NCBI RefSeq assembly: GCF_019375475.1 | Contig: NZ_JAHXGQ010000009.1 | Span: 62,001-126,000, forward strand | Direction: 5' to 3' | DNA length: 64,000 nt | DNA from: Saccharothrix obliqua | GTDB lineage: Bacteria > Actinomycetota > Actinomycetes > Mycobacteriales > Pseudonocardiaceae | Shown here: piece after piece, positions 17,869 to 28,959 of the stretch | Layout of the letters: each line of letters begins with the position of its first letter | Position numbering within the stretch: position 1 is the stretch's first letter | The notes under the pieces: generated by a model | The model's database searches: none | What the model was told of the DNA's origin: nothing | What the model saw: only the letters and a program-made list of their open reading frames with translations | Made by a program: the position numbers and the translations under genes

Positions 17869-18430
17869 GCCAGCTCCTCAGGCACGCAGGGAATACCGAG
17901 GACTCGGACGACGAATGTCCCAGTCACGAGCGGCGGCCTCGGCTAAACAGGTCCTGTGTAACGCGCACGGTCTAACCCATCGAGGATTAACCGTTGCCAG
18001 TTCCCGAAATTGAGCTGTTCGGGGCAAATGTCCAGGACCAGCCGGTGGGGTGGTCATAATGCGGGATCAATGGGTTTTCGGTATGCCGCCGAACGGTCCC
18101 GTCCGAATGGGTGCCGAACCATTTTCCACGACTGCGGTGTCCACTTGCGGATAATGTCCGACTCGGGACAACCCGACCCGCTCCCGCGCCACCAACTGAT
18201 ACCCGCGCGCCCACCCGGCCACACCCGGCGACCGCCGGGTTCACCCCGATGCACCATCGGGCAGCGCCGGGCGGACCGGGTGGCACCGCGCGTACCGGGC
18301 GCCACTGGGCAGCGCCGCGCGCACCGGGCAGCGCCGGGCGGACCGGCACCACTGCACTCGGCCTCACCACGCGAACCGATGCACCACCGGGAGCCACCGC
18401 GTGCACCGGTGCGCCGGGACCCGGTCGGGC
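17869..18430. other. Intergenic 0.56 kb with GC-rich degenerate repeats
   Basis: Lies downstream of the SDR gene and upstream of the M4 protease, both on the minus strand. The part nearest the protease (17869-18130) is relatively AT-rich and should hold its promoter; I could not fix the hexamers. From 18249 to 18390 there are short GC-rich repeats: one 21-bp unit occurs exactly at 18260-18280 and 18327-18347, its first ten bases again at 18308, and a GATGCACCAYCGGG motif occurs twice. No convincing gene. Confidence 0.6.
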
Positions 18431-19255
18431 TCAGAGGTCGGTCGCCGCGGCGGTGGCGCGCCAGGACTCCGCCTCGGCCAGGGTGTCGCGCAGCTTGGCG
18501 GTGATGGCCTCGTGCGCGTCGGCGCCCAGCGGGAGGCGCAGGGGCGTGCGGTCGGCCTCCAGGGCGGCGAGGATGGCCTCCGCCGCCTTGGCCGGGTCGC
18601 CCGGCTGCGTGCCGTGGATGGTGCGGGCGCTCGCGCGGGCCTCGGCGGTCGTCGCGGCGTAGTCGGGGATCTCCGGCGCTTGGCGGAGGTCGCGCGCCAC
18701 GTCGGTGCGGAACGCGCCCGGCTCGACGATCAGGACCTTGATGCCGAGCGGCGCGACCTCCGCCGCGAGCGCCTCGGAGTGGCCTTCGAGCGCGAACTTC
18801 GCCGTGCAGTAGGCCGACATGCCCGCCCACGAGACCTGGCCGGCCATGCTGGAGATCTGGACCACGGCCCCGGAGCGGCGTGCCCGCATGTGCGGCAGCA
18901 CGGCCTTGGTGAGCGATATCGGGCCGTGCAGGTGGACTTCGAGCATGTAACGCAGTTCGGCGTCCGGGGTCTCCTCCACCGCCCCGACGTAGGCGTGGCC
19001 CGCGTTGTTCACGAGCACGTCGATGCGGCCGTGCCACGTGATCGCGTCCTGGACGACGTTGGCGATGGCGTTGGTGTCGGTCACGTCCAAGCGCATCGGC
19101 GTCACGCGGTCGGGGGCCATGGCGCTCAGCTCGGCCAACGCGTCGGTGTGGCGGGCGGTGGCCACCACCGTGTCCCCGGCGGCCAGGGCCCGCTCGGCGA
19201 TGGCCCGGCCGAAGCCGGAGGACGTGCCCGTGATCAGCCACACTCGGTTGGTCAT
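18431..19255 (-). CDS. Short-chain dehydrogenase/reductase
   Basis: 274 residues from the ATG at 19255, where the Rossmann strand begins (VWLITGTSSGFGRAIA); a longer frame upstream has no homology-like content. Classical SDR motifs are visible: TGTSSGFG for NAD(P) binding, NNAG, the catalytic Ser in QISSMAG and Tyr-x-x-x-Lys in YCTAK. The substrate cannot be read from the sequence. It is divergent from a LysR regulator, the usual arrangement in which the LysR protein controls the neighbouring oxidoreductase; on the minus strand a TTGACT hexamer at about 19279-19284 may be the -35. Confidence 0.92.
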   Translation of the reverse strand: MTNRVWLITGTSSGFGRAIAERALAAGDTVVATARHTDALAELSAMAPDRVTPMRLDVTDTNAIANVVQDAITWHGRIDVLVNNAGHAYVGAVEETPDAELRYMLEVHLHGPISLTKAVLPHMRARRSGAVVQISSMAGQVSWAGMSAYCTAKFALEGHSEALAAEVAPLGIKVLIVEPGAFRTDVARDLRQAPEIPDYAATTAEARASARTIHGTQPGDPAKAAEAILAALEADRTPLRLPLGADAHEAITAKLRDTLAEAESWRATAAATDL

Positions 19256-19343
19256 GCGACTAAGAAACCGGTGGGCTGCACGGTAGTCAAAGACCCTTGC
19301 CAATACGCTGGCGGCATAGATCGCGTACCGAGGGGGCACGCCC

Positions 19344-20228
19344 GTGGACGTCGACACCCGGGTCTTACGTTACTTCGTCGCCGTGGCCGAGCAGTTGAGC
19401 TTCACCCGTGCCGCGGAACGGCTGTTCGTCTCACAACCCGCGTTGAGCAGGCAGATCCGACAGCTCGAAGCCGACCTGCGCACCGCGTTGTTCGCCCGCA
19501 CCAGCCGGGAGGTCCGCCTCACCGCGGCGGGCGAGGCGTTGTTGCCGATGGCCAGGGGGCTCATCGCCGATTGGCAGGCCGCGCAACGCGAGGTGCGCGG
19601 CGCGGTGGCGGTGAAGGTCCTGCGCATTGGTTTCGAGGCCACCGGCGCCGGTCCGCTGACGACCAGGGCCCGCACCGCGTTCGCCGCGGCGCACCCGGAC
19701 GTGGCGGTCGAGCCCAAGCGGTTCGACTGGGGCGGCGAGGTCGCCGCGTTGCGGGACGGGGTGGTGGACACCGCCTTCATCTGGTTGCCCGCCGACACCT
19801 CGGGCCTGCACGCCGAGGTGGTGGCGATCGAGCCCCGGTACGTGGGGCTCGCCGTGTCGCACCCGCTGGTGGCGCGGGAGAGCGTCGGCATCCTGGACCT
19901 GCGCGACGAACCGCTGATGTGGACGCGGAAGGCGCCCCGGCCGTGGGTCGACTGGTGGGCGGTCAACCCGCGGCCGGACGGGTCGGAACCCGTGTGGGGA
20001 CCGGAGAACGACAACGTCGAGGAGATGCTGGAGCACGTGGCGGCGGGCGCCGCGGTGTGCATCGGGCCGGAGTCGATGGCGTGCTACTACGCGCGTCCCG
20101 ACCTGGCCTGGCGGCCCATCGTCGACATACCCCCGCTCCGCATCGCGCTGGCCCGGCCGGTCGACGGGGCGAACCCGCTGGCCGTCGACTTCGCGGACGT
20201 GGTGCGGGAGCTGTCGCACGTGGTCTAG
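19344..20228 (+). CDS. LysR-family transcriptional regulator
   Basis: 294 residues; GTG start behind AGGGGG. An N-terminal winged helix-turn-helix (FTRAAERLFVSQPALSRQIRQLE) is followed by a periplasmic-binding-like effector domain. It is divergently transcribed from the SDR gene with 88 bp between the starts, so it probably regulates that gene. The stop codon shares the palindrome CTAG with the stop of the convergent permease gene (4-bp overlap). Confidence 0.93.
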   Translation: MDVDTRVLRYFVAVAEQLSFTRAAERLFVSQPALSRQIRQLEADLRTALFARTSREVRLTAAGEALLPMARGLIADWQAAQREVRGAVAVKVLRIGFEATGAGPLTTRARTAFAAAHPDVAVEPKRFDWGGEVAALRDGVVDTAFIWLPADTSGLHAEVVAIEPRYVGLAVSHPLVARESVGILDLRDEPLMWTRKAPRPWVDWWAVNPRPDGSEPVWGPENDNVEEMLEHVAAGAAVCIGPESMACYYARPDLAWRPIVDIPPLRIALARPVDGANPLAVDFADVVRELSHVV

Positions 20229-22264
20229 GCGGCCTCCCTGGTGCGCCAGAGCAGCAGCACGAAGTAGGGCGTGCCGACCAGCGCGATCACCAGGCCCGCC
20301 GGGATCTGGGCCGGCGCGATCACCGTGCGCCCCACCGTGTCCGCCACGCTCACCAGGATCGCGCCGATCGCGGCGGCCACCGGCAGGACCCGCCGGTGCC
20401 GACCGCCGACGAGCGAGCGGGCCAGGTGGGGCGCCACCAGGCCGACGAACGCCACGACGCCGATCGCCGCCACCGCCGTCGCGGCCAGGACGCCCGCCGC
20501 CACCAGGATCAGCAGCCGGGACCGCTCGACGCGCAGGCCGAGGATGCGTGGCGTGTCGTCGTCCAGGACGTGCAGGTCCAGCTCGCGCTGCCGCAGCCAC
20601 AGCAGCGGCGTCAGCGCGAGCAGGGCGAGCGCCACCGGGACCACCTGCTCCAGGGTCCGGCCGTAGGTCGAGCCGGACATCCAGGTGAGGGCCTTCGCGG
20701 TGTTCCACGGGTCGGACGTCGCGATCAGCAGCGTGATCACGGCGATGCCGCCGGACCACGTGGCGATGCCGATGATCACCAGCCGGTCGGGGTCCAGGCC
20801 CGAGCGCCACGCCAGGCCGTACACGAGGGCGAACACCACCGCCGCGCCCAGGCCGGCCGCGCCCGCGATCTGCCACGCGCCGGCCAGCGGCACGAGGGTG
20901 ATCAGGGTGATCGCGCCGACGCCCGCGCCCGCGGTGATGCCGAGCAGACCCGGTTCCGCCAGCGGGTTGCGGCTCACCGACTGGATGCCGCAGCCCGACA
21001 CGGCGAGCGCCGCGCCGGCCGCCAGCGCGGCGAGCACGCGGGGCAGCCGCTGGTCCAGCACGAACGTCAACGCCGTGCCCGTGTGGCCGCCGAGCCAGTT
21101 CACCAGGTCGCCGAGCAGCACCACGCGGTCGCCGAGCATCAGGCCGACCACGGGCGCCGCGGCGACCAGCACGACCAGGGTCACCGTGACGGTGGCCAGC
21201 CGGGTCCGCGAACCGGCCACGCCGACGCGGGCCGCGGGCGCGGTCCGCCCGTCCGCGCGGCGGCCCGAGCCCCGGTCGCGGCGGGCGAGCCAGATCAGGG
21301 CGATCGCGCCGAGGATGGTCGTGGTGACCCCGGTGGGCACGCTCAACGCCGCCGCCGGGCCCAGCGCGGCACGCAGCAGCACGTCCGCGCCCACCACGAG
21401 GAGCACGCCCACCAGGCCGGAGACCGGCAGCAGGAGGCGGTGCCTGCCCAGCCGGGGCGCGACCGGGACCAGGAGCTTGGTGATGACCGGCGCGCAGAGC
21501 CCGACGAAGCCGACCGGGCCCGCGACGGTGACCGCCGCGGCGGTGAGGGCGACCGTGAGCAGCACCGCGCCCACGCGGGTGCGCCGGACCCGCAGGCCGA
21601 GCACGGCGGCGTTGTCGTCGCCCAGCGCGAGGATGTCCAGGGACCGGCCCATGGCGATCAGCGCCGCCGTCGCGGCCAGCACGACCGGCGCCATCTGCTT
21701 GGTCGTACCCAGGTCGGCCACGGTCAGCGAACCGCTGCCCCAGGCGAACAGGCCGGTGGTCTCCTGCTCGTACATGAGCAGGAACAGGATGGTGAGCGAC
21801 TGGAGCGCGAGGGCCACCGCCGAACCGACCAGGACCAGCCGCGGGCTGGTGCTGCCCGCCCCGGACAGGCCGAGCACGACCGCCGCCGCGGCGAGACCGC
21901 CCGCGAAGGCGGCGAAGCCCGCGGGCAGGGCGGGGAGCGTCAGGCCGAACGCCGCGATGGTCACCACGGCCAGGTGCGCGCCCGCGTTCACGGCGAGGGT
22001 GTCCGGCGACGCCAGCGGGTTGCGCGCCACGGACTGCATCCCCGCGCCCGCCACGCCGAGGGCCAGGCCCAGCAGGAGCGCGGTCAGCAGGCGCGGCAGG
22101 CGGGAGCCGGAGAGCACGGCGGCGGCGTTCTCGTCGCCCTGGCCGACCAGCGCCTGGAAGACGTCGAGCACGCCGGTGTCGGACGTGCCCTGGGTGAGGT
22201 GGACGGCGGAGAGCACGACGATGGCCGCCGTGATCCCCGCCGTCACGGCGGCGGTGCGCAACAC
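20225..22264 (-). CDS. Fused FecCD-type siderophore ABC permease (FhuB-like)
   Basis: 679 residues made of two tandem FecCD/BtuC permease halves (about 1-325 and 345-679), each with its own RLPRLLTALLLGLALGVAG or RLPRVLAALAAGAALAVSG signature and the NPLAxP coupling region. A single polypeptide thus replaces the usual heterodimer, as in E. coli FhuB. The GTG start lies 1 bp after the stop of the binding-protein gene, so the two are translated together. About 18-20 membrane helices expected. Imports a ferric siderophore with the ATPase and lipoprotein upstream. Confidence 0.93.
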   Translation of the reverse strand: MLRTAAVTAGITAAIVVLSAVHLTQGTSDTGVLDVFQALVGQGDENAAAVLSGSRLPRLLTALLLGLALGVAGAGMQSVARNPLASPDTLAVNAGAHLAVVTIAAFGLTLPALPAGFAAFAGGLAAAAVVLGLSGAGSTSPRLVLVGSAVALALQSLTILFLLMYEQETTGLFAWGSGSLTVADLGTTKQMAPVVLAATAALIAMGRSLDILALGDDNAAVLGLRVRRTRVGAVLLTVALTAAAVTVAGPVGFVGLCAPVITKLLVPVAPRLGRHRLLLPVSGLVGVLLVVGADVLLRAALGPAAALSVPTGVTTTILGAIALIWLARRDRGSGRRADGRTAPAARVGVAGSRTRLATVTVTLVVLVAAAPVVGLMLGDRVVLLGDLVNWLGGHTGTALTFVLDQRLPRVLAALAAGAALAVSGCGIQSVSRNPLAEPGLLGITAGAGVGAITLITLVPLAGAWQIAGAAGLGAAVVFALVYGLAWRSGLDPDRLVIIGIATWSGGIAVITLLIATSDPWNTAKALTWMSGSTYGRTLEQVVPVALALLALTPLLWLRQRELDLHVLDDDTPRILGLRVERSRLLILVAAGVLAATAVAAIGVVAFVGLVAPHLARSLVGGRHRRVLPVAAAIGAILVSVADTVGRTVIAPAQIPAGLVIALVGTPYFVLLLWRTREAA

Positions 22265-22265
22265 G

Positions 22266-23231
22266 TCAGGCGGTCGCGGCCTTGACGAACTGGTCCGCGA
22301 TGTGGCCGACCGACTTCGGCCCGCCGAACGTCCAGGTGCCCGTCTCCAGCTTGGTGATCTTCCCCGACGTCACGAACGGCAGCCGCTGCCACACCGGGTT
22401 CTGCGCCAGGCCCGTGGTGAACACGTCCTCCTCGGACGCGCTGTAGACGAAGACGGTCTTGGGGTCGGTGACCGCCGTGAGACCTTCCACGTCGGTCTGG
22501 CCGAGACCCCACTGGGCGTCGACCTCGCCGGTCCACGCGTTCTTCAGGCCCACCTGCTCGGCCGCGTCGGACACCAGCGAGCCCTTGCCGAACGGCCGGA
22601 TGTTGACCGTGCTGCCCTCCAGCCAGCCGTCCGCCATCAGGAACGGCGTGCCGGTCGCGCCCTTGGCCTCCACGGCCTTGCGCCCGTCGGCGAGCTTCGC
22701 GTCCATGTCCGACAGCAGCCGGTCGCCCTCGGCGCCCTTGCCGACGACCTGGGCGATCAGCCGCACGTCCTCGCGCAGCCGGTCGAGGTTGCGGCCGGCG
22801 TCGCTGGACTTGGTCACCACCACCGGCACGTACTTCTCCAGCTGCGGCACCAGGGTCGAGTCCCGCTCGGCGGCCATCACGATCACGTCGGGGTTCAGCG
22901 CGACGATCGCGTCCACGCTGGGCTCGTTGCGCTTGCCGACGTCCTTCACCGAGCCGTCCAGCGGCACGACCGAGTCCCAGACCCGGTAGCCGGCGGCGTC
23001 GGCGACGCCGACCGGCGTGACGCCGAGCGACGTGATGATCTCGGTCTCGCCCCACTCCAGCGAGACGACGCGCTTCGCGGGCGACTTCAGCTCGACCTTC
23101 TTGCCGCGCGAGTCGGTCACGGTGACCGGGCCGCCTGCCGCGGTGCTCTCGTCCGGCGCGGCCGGGTTCTCCGTTGTGCCGCAAGCGGTCAGCACGATCG
23201 CGGCAGCCGCGATCAGGGCGGGGATGCGCAT
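22266..23231 (-). CDS. Iron-siderophore substrate-binding lipoprotein
   Basis: 321 residues starting with MRIPALIAAAAIVLTAC; the lipobox LTAC gives a lipidated Cys17. The body matches the FepB/FhuD-type (class III) binding fold: KRVVSLEWGETEIITSLG, NPDVIV, long central helix and a C-terminal lobe. It delivers ferric siderophore to the fused permease, which follows after 1 bp. The ATPase gene lies 26 bp upstream. Substrate specificity cannot be read from sequence. Confidence 0.93.
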   Translation of the reverse strand: MRIPALIAAAAIVLTACGTTENPAAPDESTAAGGPVTVTDSRGKKVELKSPAKRVVSLEWGETEIITSLGVTPVGVADAAGYRVWDSVVPLDGSVKDVGKRNEPSVDAIVALNPDVIVMAAERDSTLVPQLEKYVPVVVTKSSDAGRNLDRLREDVRLIAQVVGKGAEGDRLLSDMDAKLADGRKAVEAKGATGTPFLMADGWLEGSTVNIRPFGKGSLVSDAAEQVGLKNAWTGEVDAQWGLGQTDVEGLTAVTDPKTVFVYSASEEDVFTTGLAQNPVWQRLPFVTSGKITKLETGTWTFGGPKSVGHIADQFVKAATA

Positions 23232-23257
23232 GGTGGGTGGTTCTCCGTGTCGGTTCT

Positions 23258-24070
23258 TCAGACTGGGCGGGGCGTGTGCCTGCCGAGCGGGCGGCAGTGG
23301 ACGGCTCCGGTGACGGGGTCGTTGGCCACGTGCACCGTCACGCCGTACGCCCGCGTGAGGTGTTCGGTGGTGAGGACGTCGGCCACGTCGCCGTCGGCGA
23401 CCACCCGGCCTTCGCACAGCAGCACCACCTGGTCGGCGATGATCGCCGCGTGGTCGAGGTCGTGCAGCACCACGCCGACGGCCACGTCGTGGTCGTTCGC
23501 GAGGTCGCGGACGACGTCGAGGACCTCGACCTGGTAACGCAGGTCGAGGTGGTTGGTGGGTTCGTCCAGCAGCAGCACGGACGTCTCCTGCGCCAGGCAC
23601 GACGCCAGCCAGACCCGCTGCAACTCGCCGCCGGACAACTCGTCCACGCCGCGGTCGGCCATGGGCGTCACGCCGGTCAGCGCCATCGCGCGCTCGATCG
23701 CCGCCGCGCCGTCCACGTCGACACCCCGCCAGCCGGACCGGTACGGGTAGCGGCCGTAGGCGACCACGTCCCGCACGGACACCCCGGACGGGGTGGGCCG
23801 GTGCTGGGTGAGCAGCGTGACGTTGCGGGCGAACTCCTTGCCGGACAAGGCAGAACGCCACACCGCGCGCTCGCCCAGCCGCACGTCGCCGTCCTTCGGC
23901 TTGTGCAGGCGCGCGAGCGACCGCAGCACCGTGGACTTGCCGGAGCCGTTGGGTCCGACCAGCGCGGTCACCGCGCCGCGGCGCAGTTCGAGCGAGACGC
24001 CGTGCACGACGGTCCGGTCGTGGTGCGCCAGCACCAACTCGTGACCGGCAAGCAGTGCGCCCTTGGACAT
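23258..24070 (-). CDS. Siderophore ABC transporter ATP-binding protein (FecE/FhuC-like)
   Basis: 270 residues and first gene of the uptake operon. Walker A GPNGSGKSTVL, the ABC signature LSGGELQRVWLA, Walker B VLLLDEP and the switch His in VLHDLDHA are intact. The ATG at 24070 overlaps a near-consensus iron box by one base, and there is no good ribosome site, so the mRNA is probably leaderless. Expression should rise under iron limitation through an IdeR/DtxR-type repressor. Confidence 0.94.
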   Translation of the reverse strand: MSKGALLAGHELVLAHHDRTVVHGVSLELRRGAVTALVGPNGSGKSTVLRSLARLHKPKDGDVRLGERAVWRSALSGKEFARNVTLLTQHRPTPSGVSVRDVVAYGRYPYRSGWRGVDVDGAAAIERAMALTGVTPMADRGVDELSGGELQRVWLASCLAQETSVLLLDEPTNHLDLRYQVEVLDVVRDLANDHDVAVGVVLHDLDHAAIIADQVVLLCEGRVVADGDVADVLTTEHLTRAYGVTVHVANDPVTGAVHCRPLGRHTPRPV

Positions 24071-24088
24071 GAGGGGAGCCTAACCTAA
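24070..24088 (-). promoter_or_regulatory. IdeR/DtxR iron box overlapping the promoter of the siderophore operon
   Basis: The minus-strand 19-mer TTAGGTTAGGCTCCCCTCA matches the IdeR consensus TTAGGTTAGGCTAACCTAA at 16 of 19 positions, with a perfect left half. It contains TAGGCT (24077-24082), positioned exactly 6 nt before the ATG like a -10 of a leaderless transcript. Bound repressor would cover the -10 and the start site. Confidence 0.85.
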
Positions 24089-24286
24089 GCCCGCGATTAA
24101 CCCGTCCGGGCGTGACCCACTGCACTCGACAGTCCAGTCGATCATCGGTTGTGCCGCTGTGGTGCGGACACGCAGAGCATCACCGCTTGGTCCGGTGGAG
24201 GGATGCCGGAGCCCGAACGTGTGGAACCCCGGCGCGGGGGCTTGGCCCGCCCGGTCCGTGACTGGTTGCGTGCACGGAGTAGCCGC

Positions 24287-26528
<2,242 letters not shown>

Positions 26529-26535
26529 GGCGGCG

Positions 26536-26964
26536 TCACGGCTCGTCCACCCGCAGCAGGGTCAGGCCGGCGGTGTCCACCGGTTCGCGGCAGTGCGCGC
26601 ACACCGTCTCCGGTCGCAGCACGTGGCCGCACGTGTGCTGCCAGACGGTCGGCGGCTCGCCCTCGGTGACGTAGCGGTCACCCCAGTCCATGAGGGCGAG
26701 CAGCACCGCGTGCAGTGCGCGGCCGGACTCGGTGAGCACGTACTCGTGCCGTGGCGGGTGGTCCTCGTAGCGGACCCGCTCCAGCAGGCCCACCTCGACC
26801 AGCTTGCGCAGCCGGGCCGCCAGGACGTCGCGGCTCGCGCCGGTGTTGCGGGCGATCCGGTCGAACCGCCGCACGCCGAGCAGCACCTCGCGCATCGCGA
26901 GCAGGCTCCACCGCTCGCCGACGACCGCCAGCGCGTTGGCGATCGAGCACTCGCGAGCCGCCAC
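26536..26964 (-). CDS. HxlR-family winged-helix regulator with C-terminal zinc-ribbon tail
   Basis: 142 residues, GTG start behind GGGAGGG. The winged helix resembles HxlR: CSIANALAVVGERWSLLAM, FDRIARNTGASRDVLAARLRKL and GLLERVRYEDHPPRHEY. After the usual domain there is an extra tail with C-G-H and C-A-H-C, probably a small zinc site. Divergent from the GH20 hexosaminidase, with an imperfect inverted repeat in the gap (27025-27057), so it may control that gene; the 3' end faces the geosmin synthase stop 7 bp away. Confidence 0.85.
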   Translation of the reverse strand: MAARECSIANALAVVGERWSLLAMREVLLGVRRFDRIARNTGASRDVLAARLRKLVEVGLLERVRYEDHPPRHEYVLTESGRALHAVLLALMDWGDRYVTEGEPPTVWQHTCGHVLRPETVCAHCREPVDTAGLTLLRVDEP

Positions 26965-27024
26965 GGCACCCTCCCCACCTGGTCGGTCCGGCTTTCCAAC
27001 CTACCGCACCGGCCCCGGCCGGAT

Positions 27025-27057
27025 CCGACCTGATCGGAGGTGGGGCCGATCGGTCGG
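27025..27057. promoter_or_regulatory. Imperfect inverted repeat between HxlR and GH20 genes
   Basis: CCGACCTGATCGG (27025-27037) faces CCGATCGGTCGG (27046-27057), mirror images apart from one extra base. It lies 7 bp before the GH20 -35 candidate and is a plausible operator for the adjacent regulator. Confidence 0.4.
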
Positions 27058-27063
27058 GAGTCG

Positions 27064-27093
27064 TTGACACGGCCTCGGCGGGGTCTCCACGCT
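27064..27093 (+). promoter_or_regulatory. Putative sigma-70-type promoter of the GH20 gene
   Basis: A perfect TTGACA at 27064-27069 is followed after 18 bp by CACGCT (27088-27093), a weak -10. The start codon lies 42 bp further on. Confidence 0.35.
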
Positions 27094-27134
27094 GGACGGC
27101 GACGGGCCGCCGCCTTGGCAAGAGGAGGTCCGAC

Positions 27135-28898
27135 GTGAAACTCCGAGCGAGGACGGCCCGCGCGGGCGCCGCCCTGGCGCTGGTCGCCGGCGCGGCGGTG
27201 GTGTGGGACGCGGCACCGGCCCCGGCGGCCGAGCCGCTCCAGGCCATCGTGCCCGTGCCGGTCTCGGTGCGGGCGGCGGCGGGTGTGACGCACACCCTCG
27301 ACGGCACGACGAAGATCCGCACCGCGGCGGCGGCGCACGGCGTCGGCGAGTACCTGGCGGAGCTGCTGCGCCCCTCGACCGGGCACCCGTTCCCGGTCGA
27401 GGACACCACCGGCGCGCCCACCGACGGCATCGCCCTGCTGCTCGACGGCGCGCCCACCGAGGTCGGCGACCAGGGCTACCGGCTCGACGTGACCGCTGCC
27501 GCGATCACCCTGCGCGCCAACACGGCGGACGGCCTGTTCGCGGGCGTGCAGACGTTGCGCCAGCTGCTGCCCGCCAAGGTGGAGCACCGCACCCCGCAGA
27601 CCGGGCCGTGGACCGTGCCGGGCGCGACCATCACCGACCACCCGCGCTTCGGCCACCGGGGCGCGATGCTCGACGTGGCACGCCACTTCCACCCGGTGGC
27701 CACCGTCAAGCGCTACCTCGACCAGCTCGCCCTGCACAAGGTCAACCACCTGCACCTGCACCTCACCGACGACCAGGGCTGGCGGATCGCCATCGACAGC
27801 TGGCCGCGCCTGGCCACCCACGGCGGCAGCACCCAGGTCGGCGGCGGTCCCGGCGGCTACTACACCAAGGCGCAGTACCAGGAGATCGTGGCGCACGCGG
27901 CGGCCCGGCACATCACCGTCGTGCCCGAGATCGACATGCCCGGCCACACCAACGCCGCGCTCGCCTCGTACGCCGAGCTGAACTGCAACGGCGTCGCACC
28001 CGCGCTGCGCACCGACATCGCGGTGGGCTACAGCTCGCTGTGCGTCGGCAAGGACGTCACCTACAAGTTCGTCGAGGACGTCATCCGGGAGGTCGCCGCG
28101 CTCACGCCCGGCCCGTACCTCCACATCGGCGGCGACGAGGCGAACGCCACCACCGACCAGGACTACCGGACGTTCATGACCAAGGTCCTGCCGCTGGTCG
28201 CCAAGTACGGCAAGAAGCCGATGGGCTGGCACGAGTTCGTGAAGACCACCAACGACACCGCGGCCGTACCGCAGTATTGGGGCACCACCACGTCCAACGA
28301 GGTGGTGCGGGCCGCCGCCGCGCGTGGCGCGAAGGTGCTGATGTCCCCGGCCAACAAGGCGTACCTGGACATGAAGTACAACGCCTCGACGCCGCTCGGC
28401 CTGACCTGGGCCGGGTACATCGAGGTGCGGGACGCCTACAACTGGAACCCCGGCACGCACGTGAGCGGCGTGCCCGAGTCGGCCGTGCGCGGCGTCGAGG
28501 CTCCACTGTGGACGGAGACGGTGGTGACGCCCGCGCACGTCGACTTCATGGCGTTCCCCCGGATGGCCGCCATCGCCGAACTCGGCTGGTCGCCGTGGTC
28601 CACCCACGACTGGGAGGCGTTCAAGGTCCGGCTCGGCGCGCAGGCGCCGCGCTGGACCGCCCTGGGTATCGACTTCTACCGCTCGACGCAGGTCCCCTGG
28701 GACAACGGGGGCGGCGGCCCCACCACCTCCACGACGACGACCTCCGGCACACCCGCCGGCGCCTGGGCGCCCGGTGTCCAGTACGCGGTGGACGCCCTGG
28801 TCGTCTTCGACGGCGTGACCTACCGGTGCCGCCAGCCGCACACGTCGCAGCCGGGGTGGGAGCCGGCCAACGTCCCGGCGCTCTGGCAGCGCGTCTAG
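27135..28898 (+). CDS. Secreted GH20 beta-N-acetylhexosaminidase with C-terminal chitin-binding module
   Basis: 587 residues from a GTG behind AGAGGAGGTC. A signal peptide (about 1-30, ending APAPAAE) directs export. An N-terminal GH20b domain precedes the catalytic barrel with HLHLTDDQGWR and the catalytic pair in HIGGDEAN (Asp-Glu near 334-335), which uses substrate-assisted catalysis on terminal GlcNAc/GalNAc. After a Thr/Ser linker (about 533-545) the last 45 residues form a CBM5/12 module (W-A-P-G-V-Q-Y-A-V-D...W-E-P-A-N). Likely finishes extracellular chitin breakdown, producing GlcNAc. A hairpin follows the stop. Confidence 0.93.
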   Translation: MKLRARTARAGAALALVAGAAVVWDAAPAPAAEPLQAIVPVPVSVRAAAGVTHTLDGTTKIRTAAAAHGVGEYLAELLRPSTGHPFPVEDTTGAPTDGIALLLDGAPTEVGDQGYRLDVTAAAITLRANTADGLFAGVQTLRQLLPAKVEHRTPQTGPWTVPGATITDHPRFGHRGAMLDVARHFHPVATVKRYLDQLALHKVNHLHLHLTDDQGWRIAIDSWPRLATHGGSTQVGGGPGGYYTKAQYQEIVAHAAARHITVVPEIDMPGHTNAALASYAELNCNGVAPALRTDIAVGYSSLCVGKDVTYKFVEDVIREVAALTPGPYLHIGGDEANATTDQDYRTFMTKVLPLVAKYGKKPMGWHEFVKTTNDTAAVPQYWGTTTSNEVVRAAAARGAKVLMSPANKAYLDMKYNASTPLGLTWAGYIEVRDAYNWNPGTHVSGVPESAVRGVEAPLWTETVVTPAHVDFMAFPRMAAIAELGWSPWSTHDWEAFKVRLGAQAPRWTALGIDFYRSTQVPWDNGGGGPTTSTTTTSGTPAGAWAPGVQYAVDALVVFDGVTYRCRQPHTSQPGWEPANVPALWQRV

Positions 28899-28909
28899 TC
28901 CGCGAACCC

Positions 28910-28935
28910 GGGAGGCGCGTGACCACGCGCCTCCC
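28910..28935. terminator. Hairpin terminator after the GH20 gene
   Basis: Perfect 11-bp stem (28910-28920 with 28925-28935), 4-nt loop, 11 bp after the stop codon and 24 bp before the next start codon. Confidence 0.7.
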
Positions 28936-28959
28936 GGCCCACTTCCGAGGAGGCGCGTC

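Noticed and set aside
18401-22285. A 1294-codon plus-strand frame
   Set aside because: Runs antisense through the SDR and permease and across the LysR gene; no motifs, so a shadow frame.
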